Positions 9,183 through 17,700 of a stretch of DNA of 64,000 bases are shown here, in pieces (position 1 is the first letter of the stretch; each line of letters starts with the position of its first letter). This DNA is from Niabella aurantiaca DSM 17617 (GTDB lineage: Bacteria > Bacteroidota > Bacteroidia > Chitinophagales > Chitinophagaceae). The stretch is from assembly GCF_000374125.1 (NCBI RefSeq), contig NZ_KB893644.1, positions 248,001 through 312,000 of the forward strand, in the 5' to 3' direction. The translations under genes were made by a program, and so were the position numbers. The notes beneath the pieces are model-generated. The model did no database searches. It was given only the letters and a program-made list of their open reading frames with translations, and was not told the DNA's origin.

Positions 9183-10076
9183 ATGATTGAAATAAAGAAC
9201 CTGAAGAAAAGTTTTGAAGATAAGGCGGTGCTGAAAGGGGTGGACGTTGTTTTTGATGACGGCAAATGTAACCTGATCATCGGCAGCAGCGGCAGTGGTA
9301 AGACCGTGCTGATGAAATGTATGGTAGGGCTGATAAAACCCACATCCGGAAATGTATTGTATGATGGCGAGGATTTTATCAACCTGAATGAAAAGGAGCA
9401 AAAAGCCATCCGTGAAAAATTGGGAATGCTGTTCCAGGGGGGAGCGTTGTTCGACAGCCAGACTGTGGAGCAGAATGTTATGTTTCCCCTGGATATGTTT
9501 ACCACTGATAAATATGCGAAAAAGAAAGAGCGGGTAAAGCAGGTGCTGGACCGCGTTCAGCTGAAGGAGGAGGCGTACCGGAAATTTCCGTCCGAGATCA
9601 GCGGGGGTATGCAAAAACGAGTAGCTCTCGCACGGGCCATTGTATTAAATCCCAAATACCTGTTTTGCGATGAGCCCAACTCCGGACTGGATCCTCAAAC
9701 CTCGCTGGTAATCGATAAACTGATACAGGAGATCACAAAGGAATACGATATTACCACCATCATCAATACCCATGATATGAACAGCGTAATGGAGATCGGT
9801 GATCACATTACGTATATGCACCAGGGCGAAAAGGAATGGGAGGGAAACAATAAAGAGATCATCCTGAGCGAAAATCAGAAATTGAACGATTTTATTTTTG
9901 CGTCGGAATTCCTGAAAGATGCCAAACGCATGCGTACCATACAGGAAACCGGTGAGATCCCGAAGGATATGCCCACGGGTGTAAAGGATGCGATCGAAGA
10001 AAAACTGAACCTGGACCTGGATGGCGACGGGCACATCGGACAGCCACCGGGGAACGATCCGCCCTCAAAAGAATAA
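9183..10076 (+). CDS. mlaF: Mla-type ABC transporter ATP-binding protein with acidic EF-hand-like tail
   Basis: ATPase partner of the MlaE permease upstream. Walker A (GSSGSGKT), Q-loop (GMLFQGGALFDSQ), ABC signature (SGGMQKR), Walker B (YLFCDEP) and the switch His in NTHDMNSV are all present. The core ends near residue 245. An extra C-terminal region of about 50 residues follows and finishes with DLDGDGHIG, which looks like an EF-hand or dockerin calcium loop, and a Pro/Asn-rich tail. I do not know this tail from MlaF proteins. Co-transcription with mlaE is likely from the 18-bp gap. Confidence 0.92.
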   Translation: MIEIKNLKKSFEDKAVLKGVDVVFDDGKCNLIIGSSGSGKTVLMKCMVGLIKPTSGNVLYDGEDFINLNEKEQKAIREKLGMLFQGGALFDSQTVEQNVMFPLDMFTTDKYAKKKERVKQVLDRVQLKEEAYRKFPSEISGGMQKRVALARAIVLNPKYLFCDEPNSGLDPQTSLVIDKLIQEITKEYDITTIINTHDMNSVMEIGDHITYMHQGEKEWEGNNKEIILSENQKLNDFIFASEFLKDAKRMRTIQETGEIPKDMPTGVKDAIEEKLNLDLDGDGHIGQPPGNDPPSKE

Positions 10077-10098
10077 CAGGGGGTAAAGGGCAAACCCT

Positions 10099-10106
10099 TA
10101 ATTTTG
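10099..10106 (+). promoter_or_regulatory. -7 promoter element for sucD
   Basis: TAATTTTG, an exact TAnnTTTG match, 34 bp before the sucD ATG. It gives sucD its own promoter, separate from the mla pair. I see no clear -33 TTTG. Confidence 0.5.
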
Positions 10107-10139
10107 CACTTGCTTTTTTAAATAATAATAATATAAGAT

Positions 10140-11015
10140 ATGGCAGTACTGGTTAATAAGGATTCAAAGATATTGGTTCAGGGCTTTACAGGTACAGAAG
10201 GCACCTTCCATGCCACGCAAATGATCGAATATGGTACCAATGTAGTAGGAGGCGTTACCCCGGGAAAAGGAGGTGCCACACACCTGGAGCGCCCTGTATT
10301 CAATACCGTTGCGGATTGTGTAAAACAGACCGGTGCCAACGTGAGCATCATTTTTGTTCCTCCTGCTTTTGCGGCAGACGCTATTATGGAGGCCGCAGAC
10401 GCCGGTATTGAGCTGGTGGTGTGCATTACAGAAGGCATTCCCGTACAGGATATGGTAGCCGTAAAAAATTTCCTGCAGGGCACAAATACCCGGTTAATTG
10501 GCCCCAACTGCCCGGGCGTCATCACTGCAGACGCATGCAAAGTAGGCATTATGCCCGGTTTTGTGTTTAAAAAAGGACGTGTAGGCATCGTTTCCAAATC
10601 CGGAACATTGACCTACGAGGCCGCGGATCAGGTGGCAAAGGCAGGACTGGGCATCAGTACTGCTATCGGCATCGGTGGAGACCCCATCATCGGGACCACC
10701 ACAAAAGAAGCCGTGGAACTGTTTATGCAGGATGATGAAACCGATGCCATTGTAATGATCGGGGAGATCGGCGGTGGTATGGAAGCGGAAGCGGCCCGGT
10801 GGATCAAAGAGCAGGGCAATAAAAAACCGGTTGTCGGATTCATCGCAGGTCAGACAGCTCCTCCCGGGCGCAGAATGGGACATGCCGGAGCGATCGTGGG
10901 CGGAGCGGATGATACGGCGGAAGCAAAAATGAAGATCATGAGCGAGTGTGGTATTTCAGTAGTAAGCAGTCCGGCGGACATTGGCAAAACAATGGCGGAA
11001 ATAATCGGAAAATAA
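10140..11015 (+). CDS. sucD: Succinyl-CoA ligase, alpha subunit
   Basis: Alpha subunit of the TCA-cycle enzyme that interconverts succinyl-CoA and succinate with substrate-level ATP or GTP formation. The CoA-binding fold ([20 protein letters not shown]) occupies the N-terminal half. The phosphohistidine is His248 in RRMGHAGAI. The 291-residue length is normal. The beta subunit gene (sucC) is not adjacent, so the two subunits are made from separate loci. A strong intrinsic terminator follows directly, so this is a single-gene transcript. Confidence 0.97.
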   Translation: MAVLVNKDSKILVQGFTGTEGTFHATQMIEYGTNVVGGVTPGKGGATHLERPVFNTVADCVKQTGANVSIIFVPPAFAADAIMEAADAGIELVVCITEGIPVQDMVAVKNFLQGTNTRLIGPNCPGVITADACKVGIMPGFVFKKGRVGIVSKSGTLTYEAADQVAKAGLGISTAIGIGGDPIIGTTTKEAVELFMQDDETDAIVMIGEIGGGMEAEAARWIKEQGNKKPVVGFIAGQTAPPGRRMGHAGAIVGGADDTAEAKMKIMSECGISVVSSPADIGKTMAEIIGK

Positions 11016-11033
11016 CAGAAATAAACTCTTTTT

Positions 11034-11063
11034 AAAAAAGCTCCGGGTCACCGGGGCTTTTTT
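11034..11063 (+). terminator. Intrinsic terminator of sucD
   Basis: A 13-bp stem (A6GCTCCGG pairing with CCGGGGCT6, one T-G pair) with a 4-nt loop, ending in the T run at 11058-11063. It begins 18 bp after the sucD stop. The A-run/T-run symmetry would let it work in both directions. Confidence 0.88.
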
Positions 11064-11247
11064 ATTTGGATAATTTGAAAAAAAATGTCATAAATTTGGC
11101 TGCCCCCTGATACCGGATAATTGCTTTGACCGCAGCTGAATAGTGAGGATATTCCTGTATTGTTGAGCAACAACCGTATGATTGCTATTTTATTTGAACA
11201 CCAAAATAAGAAAATGGTGTAAACAGATCAAATAATTCCACTTGTAT

Positions 11248-11634
11248 ATGTCTGAAGGCAGAGAGATATTTATTGTAGATGACGATCCGATTCATCGGCT
11301 CCTGATGGACAAATTGTTTGCCAAACAACCCAAAGCCTGTAGGCTGCATTTTTTTGAGAATGGTCAGAAAGCATTGGATGTGCTCAAAGATCCCGGTGCG
11401 CAGCAACGGCCGGAGCTGATATTACTGGATATAGAAATGCCGGTGATGAACGGCTGGCAGTTTATGGACGCATTCAGTACGTTGGACCCGGCATTGACCG
11501 GGATGATCACCATCTATATGGTGTCCTCTTCTTTTTCGGATGAGGACCAGGAACGCGTGAAGCAGTATCCGCTCATAAAGGGATACATCGTAAAGCCCAT
11601 CCGTATCGAAAAGATCATCGAGCTGCTTGAATGA
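11248..11634 (+). CDS. Single-domain response regulator (CheY-like receiver)
   Basis: A 128-residue receiver domain with no output domain. The acidic pocket (FIVDDDP), the phospho-acceptor Asp in LILLDIEMPVMNGW, the conserved Ser in MVSSSFS (Thr/Ser position) and the Lys in YIVKP are all present, so it should be phosphorylated. No histidine kinase is nearby. ATG 11248 is preferred over the TTG two codons upstream. A TAAATTTG box at 11091-11098 could be its promoter with a leader of about 145 nt. Confidence 0.9.
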   Translation: MSEGREIFIVDDDPIHRLLMDKLFAKQPKACRLHFFENGQKALDVLKDPGAQQRPELILLDIEMPVMNGWQFMDAFSTLDPALTGMITIYMVSSSFSDEDQERVKQYPLIKGYIVKPIRIEKIIELLE

Positions 11635-11785
11635 TTCCCTTTATCGTGTGCGTAAACGGTATTGCAGGAATGGACCGGCAATCGGATTGCCGCTGATCAT
11701 GTTTAACAGGAAACTCCTGTTATTATGCGATCTTGCCGTTGTTTTTGCAGAGATCAGTTATCTTTAGCTCATAGAACAAAGGATC

Positions 11786-14701
11786 ATGGATTTTAAGCAA
11801 TTGAAAGCGGTCTTGTCCGGAGAGCTGTTTTATGATGACAGCAGCCTGCATCAGGCACAGAAAATGATCTACGCAACGGACGCGTCGGTTTATCAGGAAC
11901 AGCCGCTGGCAGTAGCCCTGCCCAGGAACAAGGAAGACGTAAAAGCGTTGATCCGCTTTGCAAACCAAAACAACCTGTCACTGATCCCGCGTGCGGCGGG
12001 CACTTCACTGGCCGGCCAGGTGGTAGGCAACGGCATCGTGGTGGATATTTCGAAATACTTTAAGCGGATCATTGAGGTCAATGCGGAAGAAAGATGGGTG
12101 CGGCTGGAGCCGGGGATCATCCGGGATGACCTGAACGCCTTTTTAAAACCTTATGGCCTGCTGTTTGCCCCGGAAACCTCCACGGCCAGCAGGGCCATGA
12201 TCGGTGGAATGATCGGGAACAATTCCTGCGGATTGCATTCGATCGTGTGGGGCGATACACGTCAGCATTTGCTGGAGGCGACCGTTCTTTTGAGCAATGG
12301 CGAAGAGGTGGTGCTCCGGCATTGTACCGCTGCAGATAACAAAGAAAAGACGGCGGCGGATACGCTGGAAGGTCGAATTTACCGGGAGCTTTCGGCGTTG
12401 CTGGATGATCGGGCAAATGCATCGGTAATCCGGGAAAACTATCCCAAAAGATCCCTTAAGCGGCGCAATACCGGCTATGCACTGGATGTGCTGCAGGATC
12501 AGAGGGAAGCGGGGAACTATAATCTGTGCCACCTGATCGCCGGATCGGAAGGCACGCTGGCCTTTGTAACAGAAGCCCGGCTCAACCTGCTTCCATTGCC
12601 GCCGGCAAAGGACGCTCTTGTCTGCATTCATTGTGCTTCACTGGCAGAAGCGCTTCATGCCAACAACATCGTGCTCCGGCACGGCCCCATGGCCTCTGAA
12701 CTGGTGGATAAGTATATCATGGACTTTACCAAAGGACATCCGGTTTACCAACGGAACCGTTTTTTTATTGAAGGCGCGCCCGAAGCATTGCTGATGGTAG
12801 AATTTATGGAGGATGATGAGGATGCCCTGGATGAAAAGACAGCTGCGCTGATCGAAGACCTCAAAAAGAACGGCCTGGGGTATGCTTACCCGGTGGTCAA
12901 AGGCCCGCAAACAAAGTTGGTATGGGACATCCGGAAGGCCGGGCTGGGATTGATCCGCAACATGCCGGGAGATGAGCAGCCGGTTAATCTGATTGAAGAC
13001 TGTGCGGTTTCGCCGGAAGACCTGCCCGCTTATATTGAGGAACTGCAGCAGTTGCTCAGCAGTTATGGTCTTGCGGCATCCTACTATGCGCATGCCGGCG
13101 CCGGGGAGCTGCATGTTGAACCCATGATCAACCTGAAGACAGAAGCGGGAAAGGAGACCTTTCGCCGCCTGCTGGAAGATACGGTCAAGCTGGTAAAAAA
13201 ATACAATGGCTCTTTAAGCGGCGAACATGGAGACGGGAGGTTGCGGGGCGAATTTATCGCCAGCGCCATGGGTGAGGAAGTGTACCAGCTGTTACAACAG
13301 GTAAAGAATATTTTTGATCCCGGAAATATTTTTAACGCGCGCAAGATCGTCGATACTCCCAAAATGAACGAGCAGCTGCGCTATGATCCGGCAAAAAAGC
13401 AAAAGCCGGTAAACACGGTATTTGATTATACGCGGCAGGAAAATATCCTGCGGCTCACGGAAAAATGTTCCGGATCTGGCGATTGCCGGAAGTCGCACGT
13501 TACCGGCGGCACCATGTGCCCTTCCTATATGGCCACCTTACAGGAAAAAGATACCACAAGGGCCCGTGCAAATATCCTGCGCCAGTTTTTGACCGACCCG
13601 GGTAAACAGAATCCTTTTGACCATCCGGAGATCAAAGAGGTCATGGACCTTTGCCTGAGCTGTAAGGCCTGCAAATCAGAGTGTCCTTCCAGCGTGGATA
13701 TTGCCAAGCTGAAAGCGGAGTTCCTGCAGCATTACTATGACGCCAATGGAGTTCCTTTTCGTGCTAAGCTGATCGCGGGCTTTACAAAGTCGCAGCAGCT
13801 GGGCATAAAAATGCCCCTCCTGTATAATGCGGTAACGGGTAACCGGTTTATTTCCGGGATCATAAAAAAGATCGCCGGATTTGCGCCGGATCGTTCGTTG
13901 CCGGCAGTGGGGAGAACGACCCTGCGCTCCTGGTTTGAAAAGTATAGAAAAACAGCTTCGCAGCAGTACGGCCGGAATGTATATTTGTTTTGTGATGAGT
14001 TTACCAACTATAACGATGTGGAGATCGGTAAAACCACCATAAAACTGTTGAACGCCCTGGGCTATGGGGTGGAGATCCCGGAGCACCGGGAAAGCGGCCG
14101 TACATACCTTTCCAAGGGATTGGTGCGGAAGGCGCAGGAGATCATTGTATCCAATGTAAGGACACTCTCCCAAAAGGTGACGGCGGGTCAGCCGCTGATC
14201 GGCATTGAGCCCAGCGCCCTGCTTACCTTCCGGGATGAAGCGCTGGATCTTGTTCCGCCGGATCTCCGGGAGGCGGCCGGGTTGCTATCCGGCCGAAGTT
14301 TTCTGATCGAAGAGTTTCTGGCAAATGAATATGAAGCAGGATATATCGATGCCGCGCACTTTACAGATGCAAAACGGGTAGTGAAACTGCACGGTCACTG
14401 TTACCAGAAATCTTTTGGGATCATGCCTTCGGTGCAGAAAGTACTGGGCATCCCTTCAAATTACTATGTGGAACTCATTCCCTCGGGGTGCTGCGGTATG
14501 GCCGGATCTTTTGGCTATGAAAAGGAACACTATGCCGTTTCCATGAAAGTAGGAGAGCTGGTTTTGTTGCCGGCGGTCCGTTCTGCCGCTGCAGATACCA
14601 TTATTGCGGCATCGGGCACCAGCTGCCGCCACCAGATAAAAGATGGTGCAAAGCGTTACAGCCTGCACCCGGTGGAAGTATTGTGGGAGGCGCTGAAATG
14701 A
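11786..14701 (+). CDS. FAD- and [4Fe-4S]-containing D-2-hydroxyacid dehydrogenase (GlcD-GlcF-type fusion)
   Basis: A 971-residue oxidoreductase combining three parts: a PCMH-type FAD-binding domain (RAAGTSLAGQ, residues ~45-250), the FAD-oxidase C-terminal domain (AHAGAGELHVEP, SGEHGDGRLRGEF, to ~545), and an Fe-S/CCG half. The Fe-S half has CSGSGDC and CLSCKACKSECP cysteine groups and CCG-domain cysteines (HGHCYQKS, SGCCGMAGSFGYE, GTSC). Family members oxidise D-lactate, glycolate or D-2-hydroxyglutarate and pass electrons to the quinone pool. Which substrate applies here cannot be told from the sequence. The gene stands alone with ATG at 11786. Confidence 0.9.
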   Translation: MDFKQLKAVLSGELFYDDSSLHQAQKMIYATDASVYQEQPLAVALPRNKEDVKALIRFANQNNLSLIPRAAGTSLAGQVVGNGIVVDISKYFKRIIEVNAEERWVRLEPGIIRDDLNAFLKPYGLLFAPETSTASRAMIGGMIGNNSCGLHSIVWGDTRQHLLEATVLLSNGEEVVLRHCTAADNKEKTAADTLEGRIYRELSALLDDRANASVIRENYPKRSLKRRNTGYALDVLQDQREAGNYNLCHLIAGSEGTLAFVTEARLNLLPLPPAKDALVCIHCASLAEALHANNIVLRHGPMASELVDKYIMDFTKGHPVYQRNRFFIEGAPEALLMVEFMEDDEDALDEKTAALIEDLKKNGLGYAYPVVKGPQTKLVWDIRKAGLGLIRNMPGDEQPVNLIEDCAVSPEDLPAYIEELQQLLSSYGLAASYYAHAGAGELHVEPMINLKTEAGKETFRRLLEDTVKLVKKYNGSLSGEHGDGRLRGEFIASAMGEEVYQLLQQVKNIFDPGNIFNARKIVDTPKMNEQLRYDPAKKQKPVNTVFDYTRQENILRLTEKCSGSGDCRKSHVTGGTMCPSYMATLQEKDTTRARANILRQFLTDPGKQNPFDHPEIKEVMDLCLSCKACKSECPSSVDIAKLKAEFLQHYYDANGVPFRAKLIAGFTKSQQLGIKMPLLYNAVTGNRFISGIIKKIAGFAPDRSLPAVGRTTLRSWFEKYRKTASQQYGRNVYLFCDEFTNYNDVEIGKTTIKLLNALGYGVEIPEHRESGRTYLSKGLVRKAQEIIVSNVRTLSQKVTAGQPLIGIEPSALLTFRDEALDLVPPDLREAAGLLSGRSFLIEEFLANEYEAGYIDAAHFTDAKRVVKLHGHCYQKSFGIMPSVQKVLGIPSNYYVELIPSGCCGMAGSFGYEKEHYAVSMKVGELVLLPAVRSAAADTIIAASGTSCRHQIKDGAKRYSLHPVEVLWEALK

Positions 14702-14877
14702 CAGATTGTTTTAAGAGCGCAGGCCATCAATAATGCCCTGCTGTTGTCGGGTGGCAGGGCGACTCTTTGCCGTTCGTGCAGGTCTCCCCGGTCCCCATGT
14801 ACCCCGGGTTGGCCGCCTGTTATTGCTGCATCCCCCCGGCGCCACACCAACAAAGGAAAAATCCTATCTTGCTGCAG

Positions 14878-15666
14878 ATGATTACCGCTTTGGAATTTCC
14901 GGTTTACCTGCACTTTGGAACACACAGGATCCTGTTACATATGGTAACGGAGATCGCCAGCTTTTTTATTGCCTTCCGGTTCTTTTTATATTTAAAGAGG
15001 AAACAGGGCGACACCATTTCAGGGATGAACCGGTTGTACATCTTGCTCGGCGCTACCCTTGGCGCATTGCTGGGCTCCCGGCTCCTCGGCGGGCTGGAAG
15101 ATCCTATAGCGCTGCAACGGAGCGCCTCCCGGCTACACTATTTTTATCTCAACAAAACCGTTGTGGGCGGCTTCCTGGGCGGACTGGCCGGAGTGGAAGT
15201 GATCAAGAAGATCATCGGGGAACGGCAAAGCAGCGGTGACCTATATACCTATCCGATGATCTTAGGGCTGATCATTGGCCGTATCGGTTGCTTCAGCATG
15301 GGTGTGCATGAAGAGACCTATGGACTGCCTACTTCTCTTTTTACGGGGATGGACCTGGGCGACGGCTTGGAGCGGCACCCGGTAGCGCTGTATGAAATTG
15401 TTTTTCTCGGATGCCTGGCCCTTGGAATCCGGCACATCTCCCGGCGGTTTGCGCTGGGCAGCGGAGCCCTGTTTAAGTTGTTCATGATCGGGTATCTTCT
15501 GTTCCGGTTCCTGCTCGATTTTATCAAGCCCCATTATACCTGGGCGGTTGGATTGTCTTCTATTCAAATTGCTTGTTTACTGGGATTATTATATTATTTT
15601 AGATATATCATTCATCCTAAAAGATTATTGATCCATCATGCCGGTTCGCCCCTACACATACTATGA
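14878..15666 (+). CDS. Divergent Lgt-like (prolipoprotein diacylglyceryl transferase family) membrane protein
   Basis: A polytopic membrane protein of 262 residues with the Lgt-like pattern: VVGGFLGGLAG (where Lgt has a His-Gly-Gly), GRIGCFSMGVHEETYG (compare the Lgt signature GRIGNFxNxE) and RHPVALYE plus LFRFLLDF. The canonical Asn of the signature is Cys and the loop His is absent, so classical lipoprotein modification is doubtful; binding of phosphatidylglycerol or another phospholipid is still plausible. ATG 14878 gives an N-terminus ahead of the first helix; an in-frame extension to 14767 is rich in Pro and Cys and unlikely. The 3' end overlaps the radical SAM gene by 29 bp, so the two are almost certainly made together. 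Confidence 0.72.
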   Translation: MITALEFPVYLHFGTHRILLHMVTEIASFFIAFRFFLYLKRKQGDTISGMNRLYILLGATLGALLGSRLLGGLEDPIALQRSASRLHYFYLNKTVVGGFLGGLAGVEVIKKIIGERQSSGDLYTYPMILGLIIGRIGCFSMGVHEETYGLPTSLFTGMDLGDGLERHPVALYEIVFLGCLALGIRHISRRFALGSGALFKLFMIGYLLFRFLLDFIKPHYTWAVGLSSIQIACLLGLLYYFRYIIHPKRLLIHHAGSPLHIL

Positions 15667-17041
15667 TTTCACCGTCAGCCTTTGCAGCACCTGCCTGAAA
15701 AGAGTGGATGCCAAAATTGTTTTTGAAGATAGCAGGGTATACATGCTCAAGAATTGCGCGGAGCATGGATTCGAAAAAGTATTGATCGCAACAGATGTGA
15801 ACTATTACAAAAATATCCGTAATTACAATAAGCCTTCGGAAACGCCGCTGCAGTTCAACACCAAAACGCATTATGGTTGTCCTTATGATTGTGGCCTGTG
15901 TGAAGACCACGAGCAGCACAGTTGCCTGACGGTAGTAGAAATCACAGATCGTTGTAATCTTACCTGCCCGACCTGTTATGCCATGAGCAGCCCGCATTAT
16001 GGCCGGCACCGTACGGTTGAAGAAGTAGAGCGTATGCTGGACATTATTGTTGCCAATGAGGGGGAGCCGGATGTGGTACAGATCAGCGGTGGGGAGCCCA
16101 CGCTTCATCCCGGTTTTTTTGAGATCCTGGATATTGCTAAGACCAAACCGATTAAGCATTTAATGGTAAACACCAATGGCATCCGGATTGCGAAGGATAA
16201 GACATTTGCAGAAAAGCTGGCCACCTATATGCCCGATTTTGAGATCTACCTGCAGTTTGACTCGTTCAAACCGGAAGCGCTGGTTAACCTGCGGGGAAAG
16301 GACCTGCTGGAGGTGAGGATGAAAGCACTGGAGCATTTAAACGAACTCAACCTGTCTACCACCCTGGTGGTAACCCTGCAACAAGGCGTGAATGATGATG
16401 AGGTTGGCGCGATCATCGGCTATGCGCTGAAGCAGCCCTGCGTAAGGGGGGTGACCTTTCAGCCGGTTCAGGTAGCCGGCCGGACGGAAAACTTTGATCC
16501 GGCCGTGAACCGCATTACCATGACCGGGGTACGCCAGAAGATCCTGGATCAGACCAATGTTTTCAATGCGAACGACCTGATCCCCGTACCCTGCAATCCG
16601 GATGCTTTGGTGATGGGCTACGCGCTGAAGCTGAACAATCAGGTATTTCCCCTTACCCGGTATATTGACCCCGTGCAGCTTTTAGATAATACACGCAACA
16701 CCATCGTGTACGAGCAGGATGATGCATTAAAAGCGCAGATGATCGATATCTTCAGCACGGGGATCTCCGTTGATCGTGTTGAAGAGAACATGAAGCAGCT
16801 GCTGTGCTGCCTGCCACAGATACAGGCGCCGGGCCTTACGTATAACAACCTGTTCCGGATCATCATTATGCGGTTTATGGATGCGTATGACTTTGATGTG
16901 CGCGCCATCAAGAAAAGCTGTGTGCATATTGTACATAAGGATGGCCGTCTGATTCCGTTTGAGACCATGAATCTGTTTTACCGGGATGAGAAGGAAGCCT
17001 ATGTGCAGCAATTGCAGAAAAAGACTGAAACAACAATTTGA
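15638..17041 (+). CDS. Radical SAM protein of the MJ0619 / tetraether synthase (Tes)-like group
   Basis: A 467-residue radical SAM enzyme. The [4Fe-4S]-SAM motif is C106-x3-C110-x2-C113 (CNLTCPTC), with SGGEPTLHPG as the SAM-binding GGE motif. The N-terminus carries a rubredoxin/zinc-like site (C16, C19, C40, His43 of CAEHG) and a second cysteine group, C81, C85, C88, C96. The segments EIYLQFDSF, LRGKDLLEVR and GVTFQPVQVAGR are hallmarks I associate with MJ0619 (pterin methylation) and archaeal Tes (C-C bond formation between lipid chains). More cysteines near the C-terminus could hold another cluster. Overlap with the Lgt-like gene suggests a membrane-lipid substrate, but this is inference. 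Confidence 0.83.
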   Translation: MPVRPYTYYDFTVSLCSTCLKRVDAKIVFEDSRVYMLKNCAEHGFEKVLIATDVNYYKNIRNYNKPSETPLQFNTKTHYGCPYDCGLCEDHEQHSCLTVVEITDRCNLTCPTCYAMSSPHYGRHRTVEEVERMLDIIVANEGEPDVVQISGGEPTLHPGFFEILDIAKTKPIKHLMVNTNGIRIAKDKTFAEKLATYMPDFEIYLQFDSFKPEALVNLRGKDLLEVRMKALEHLNELNLSTTLVVTLQQGVNDDEVGAIIGYALKQPCVRGVTFQPVQVAGRTENFDPAVNRITMTGVRQKILDQTNVFNANDLIPVPCNPDALVMGYALKLNNQVFPLTRYIDPVQLLDNTRNTIVYEQDDALKAQMIDIFSTGISVDRVEENMKQLLCCLPQIQAPGLTYNNLFRIIIMRFMDAYDFDVRAIKKSCVHIVHKDGRLIPFETMNLFYRDEKEAYVQQLQKKTETTI

Positions 17042-17129
17042 TCCACAGAAGGGCGGAAAGCCCGTCGCGCCGGGCCGGTATATTGGCTGCGATCCGGGAA
17101 ATTAAACGGCTTCAATTAAAAAGAATGTC

Positions 17130-17318
17130 ATGGAAGAACTGGGGTTATTTTTGCTGATCGGCGGCCCGATTGTAGGGTTGATCATGATACTTGTAGGGAT
17201 CATCCGGCTTTTTGGAACGGGTGAGCGTGCTATTCGGGGACGCAAAACGGTCCTGATCGGGTTTATTGTTCTTGTTTCGTCGGCGCTCATCGGTTTTTCG
17301 ATCTGCAGCGGGCTTTAA
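17130..17318 (+). CDS. Small two-helix membrane protein A (62 aa) with SICS tail
   Basis: Unrecognised small protein. Two hydrophobic helices (about residues 5-26 and 40-58) are joined by a basic loop (GTGERAIRGRK), giving a hairpin with both ends probably outside. The last residues are LIGFSICSGL. The next gene encodes a protein of the same layout ending LIGCSICSLS, so the two look like tandem paralogues. It lies 88 bp after the radical SAM gene on the same strand. ATG at 17130. Confidence 0.68.
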   Translation: MEELGLFLLIGGPIVGLIMILVGIIRLFGTGERAIRGRKTVLIGFIVLVSSALIGFSICSGL

Positions 17319-17336
17319 ATACCGGCACCGTATATA

Positions 17337-17546
17337 ATGAACAACATGCGATGGATCAGCCAGGCAGGCCCTTCGCTCGTTATCTGCGGACTGGTTGTGG
17401 GCGTTTTATTATTGCTGACCGGAGGTCTGATTGAATTGCTGGCAAAAGGCAAATTAAAAAGAACCGGTCATAAGATCGGCTTATGGGGTGTGATTCTTAT
17501 GGCGATCTCTTTTTTGATCGGATGCTCCATTTGCTCCCTCAGCTAA
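17337..17546 (+). CDS. Small two-helix membrane protein B (69 aa) with SICS tail
   Basis: Paralogue-like companion of the preceding gene, 18 bp downstream. Two hydrophobic helices (about residues 12-35 and 48-66) flank a basic loop (AKGKLKRTGHK), and the end is LIGCSICSLS. The cysteine in the shared C-terminal SICS could be lipidated, bind metal or pair with the partner, but nothing in the sequence decides this. No known family recognised. Confidence 0.68.
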   Translation: MNNMRWISQAGPSLVICGLVVGVLLLLTGGLIELLAKGKLKRTGHKIGLWGVILMAISFLIGCSICSLS

Positions 17547-17666
17547 ACGGGCCGGCCGGAAAAAAAATACTGCTTGCAAAGCGGCGGCCCTTGGTCAGCA
17601 ACAGGAGGAGCGCTGGCCGGTTTCTCCGGATCAAGACCAGAATAAATCCTAATTTAGAATAAAATC

Positions 17667-17684
17667 CCGGTTGAAGGCAACCGG
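17667..17684 (+). promoter_or_regulatory. Leader hairpin just upstream of the first sulfatase
   Basis: CCGGTTG-AAGG-CAACCGG is a perfect 7-bp inverted repeat ending 16 bp before the sulfatase ATG at 17701. It could be an RNA hairpin limiting ribosome access or a protein site. It also shows that the in-frame TTG at 17671 lies inside the hairpin and is not a good start. Confidence 0.4.
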
Positions 17685-17700
17685 AACCGGATCAAATAGT

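Noticed and set aside
14767-14877. N-terminal extension of the Lgt-like protein
   Set aside because: The added residues are rich in Pro and Cys, precede the first helix and do not resemble the family.
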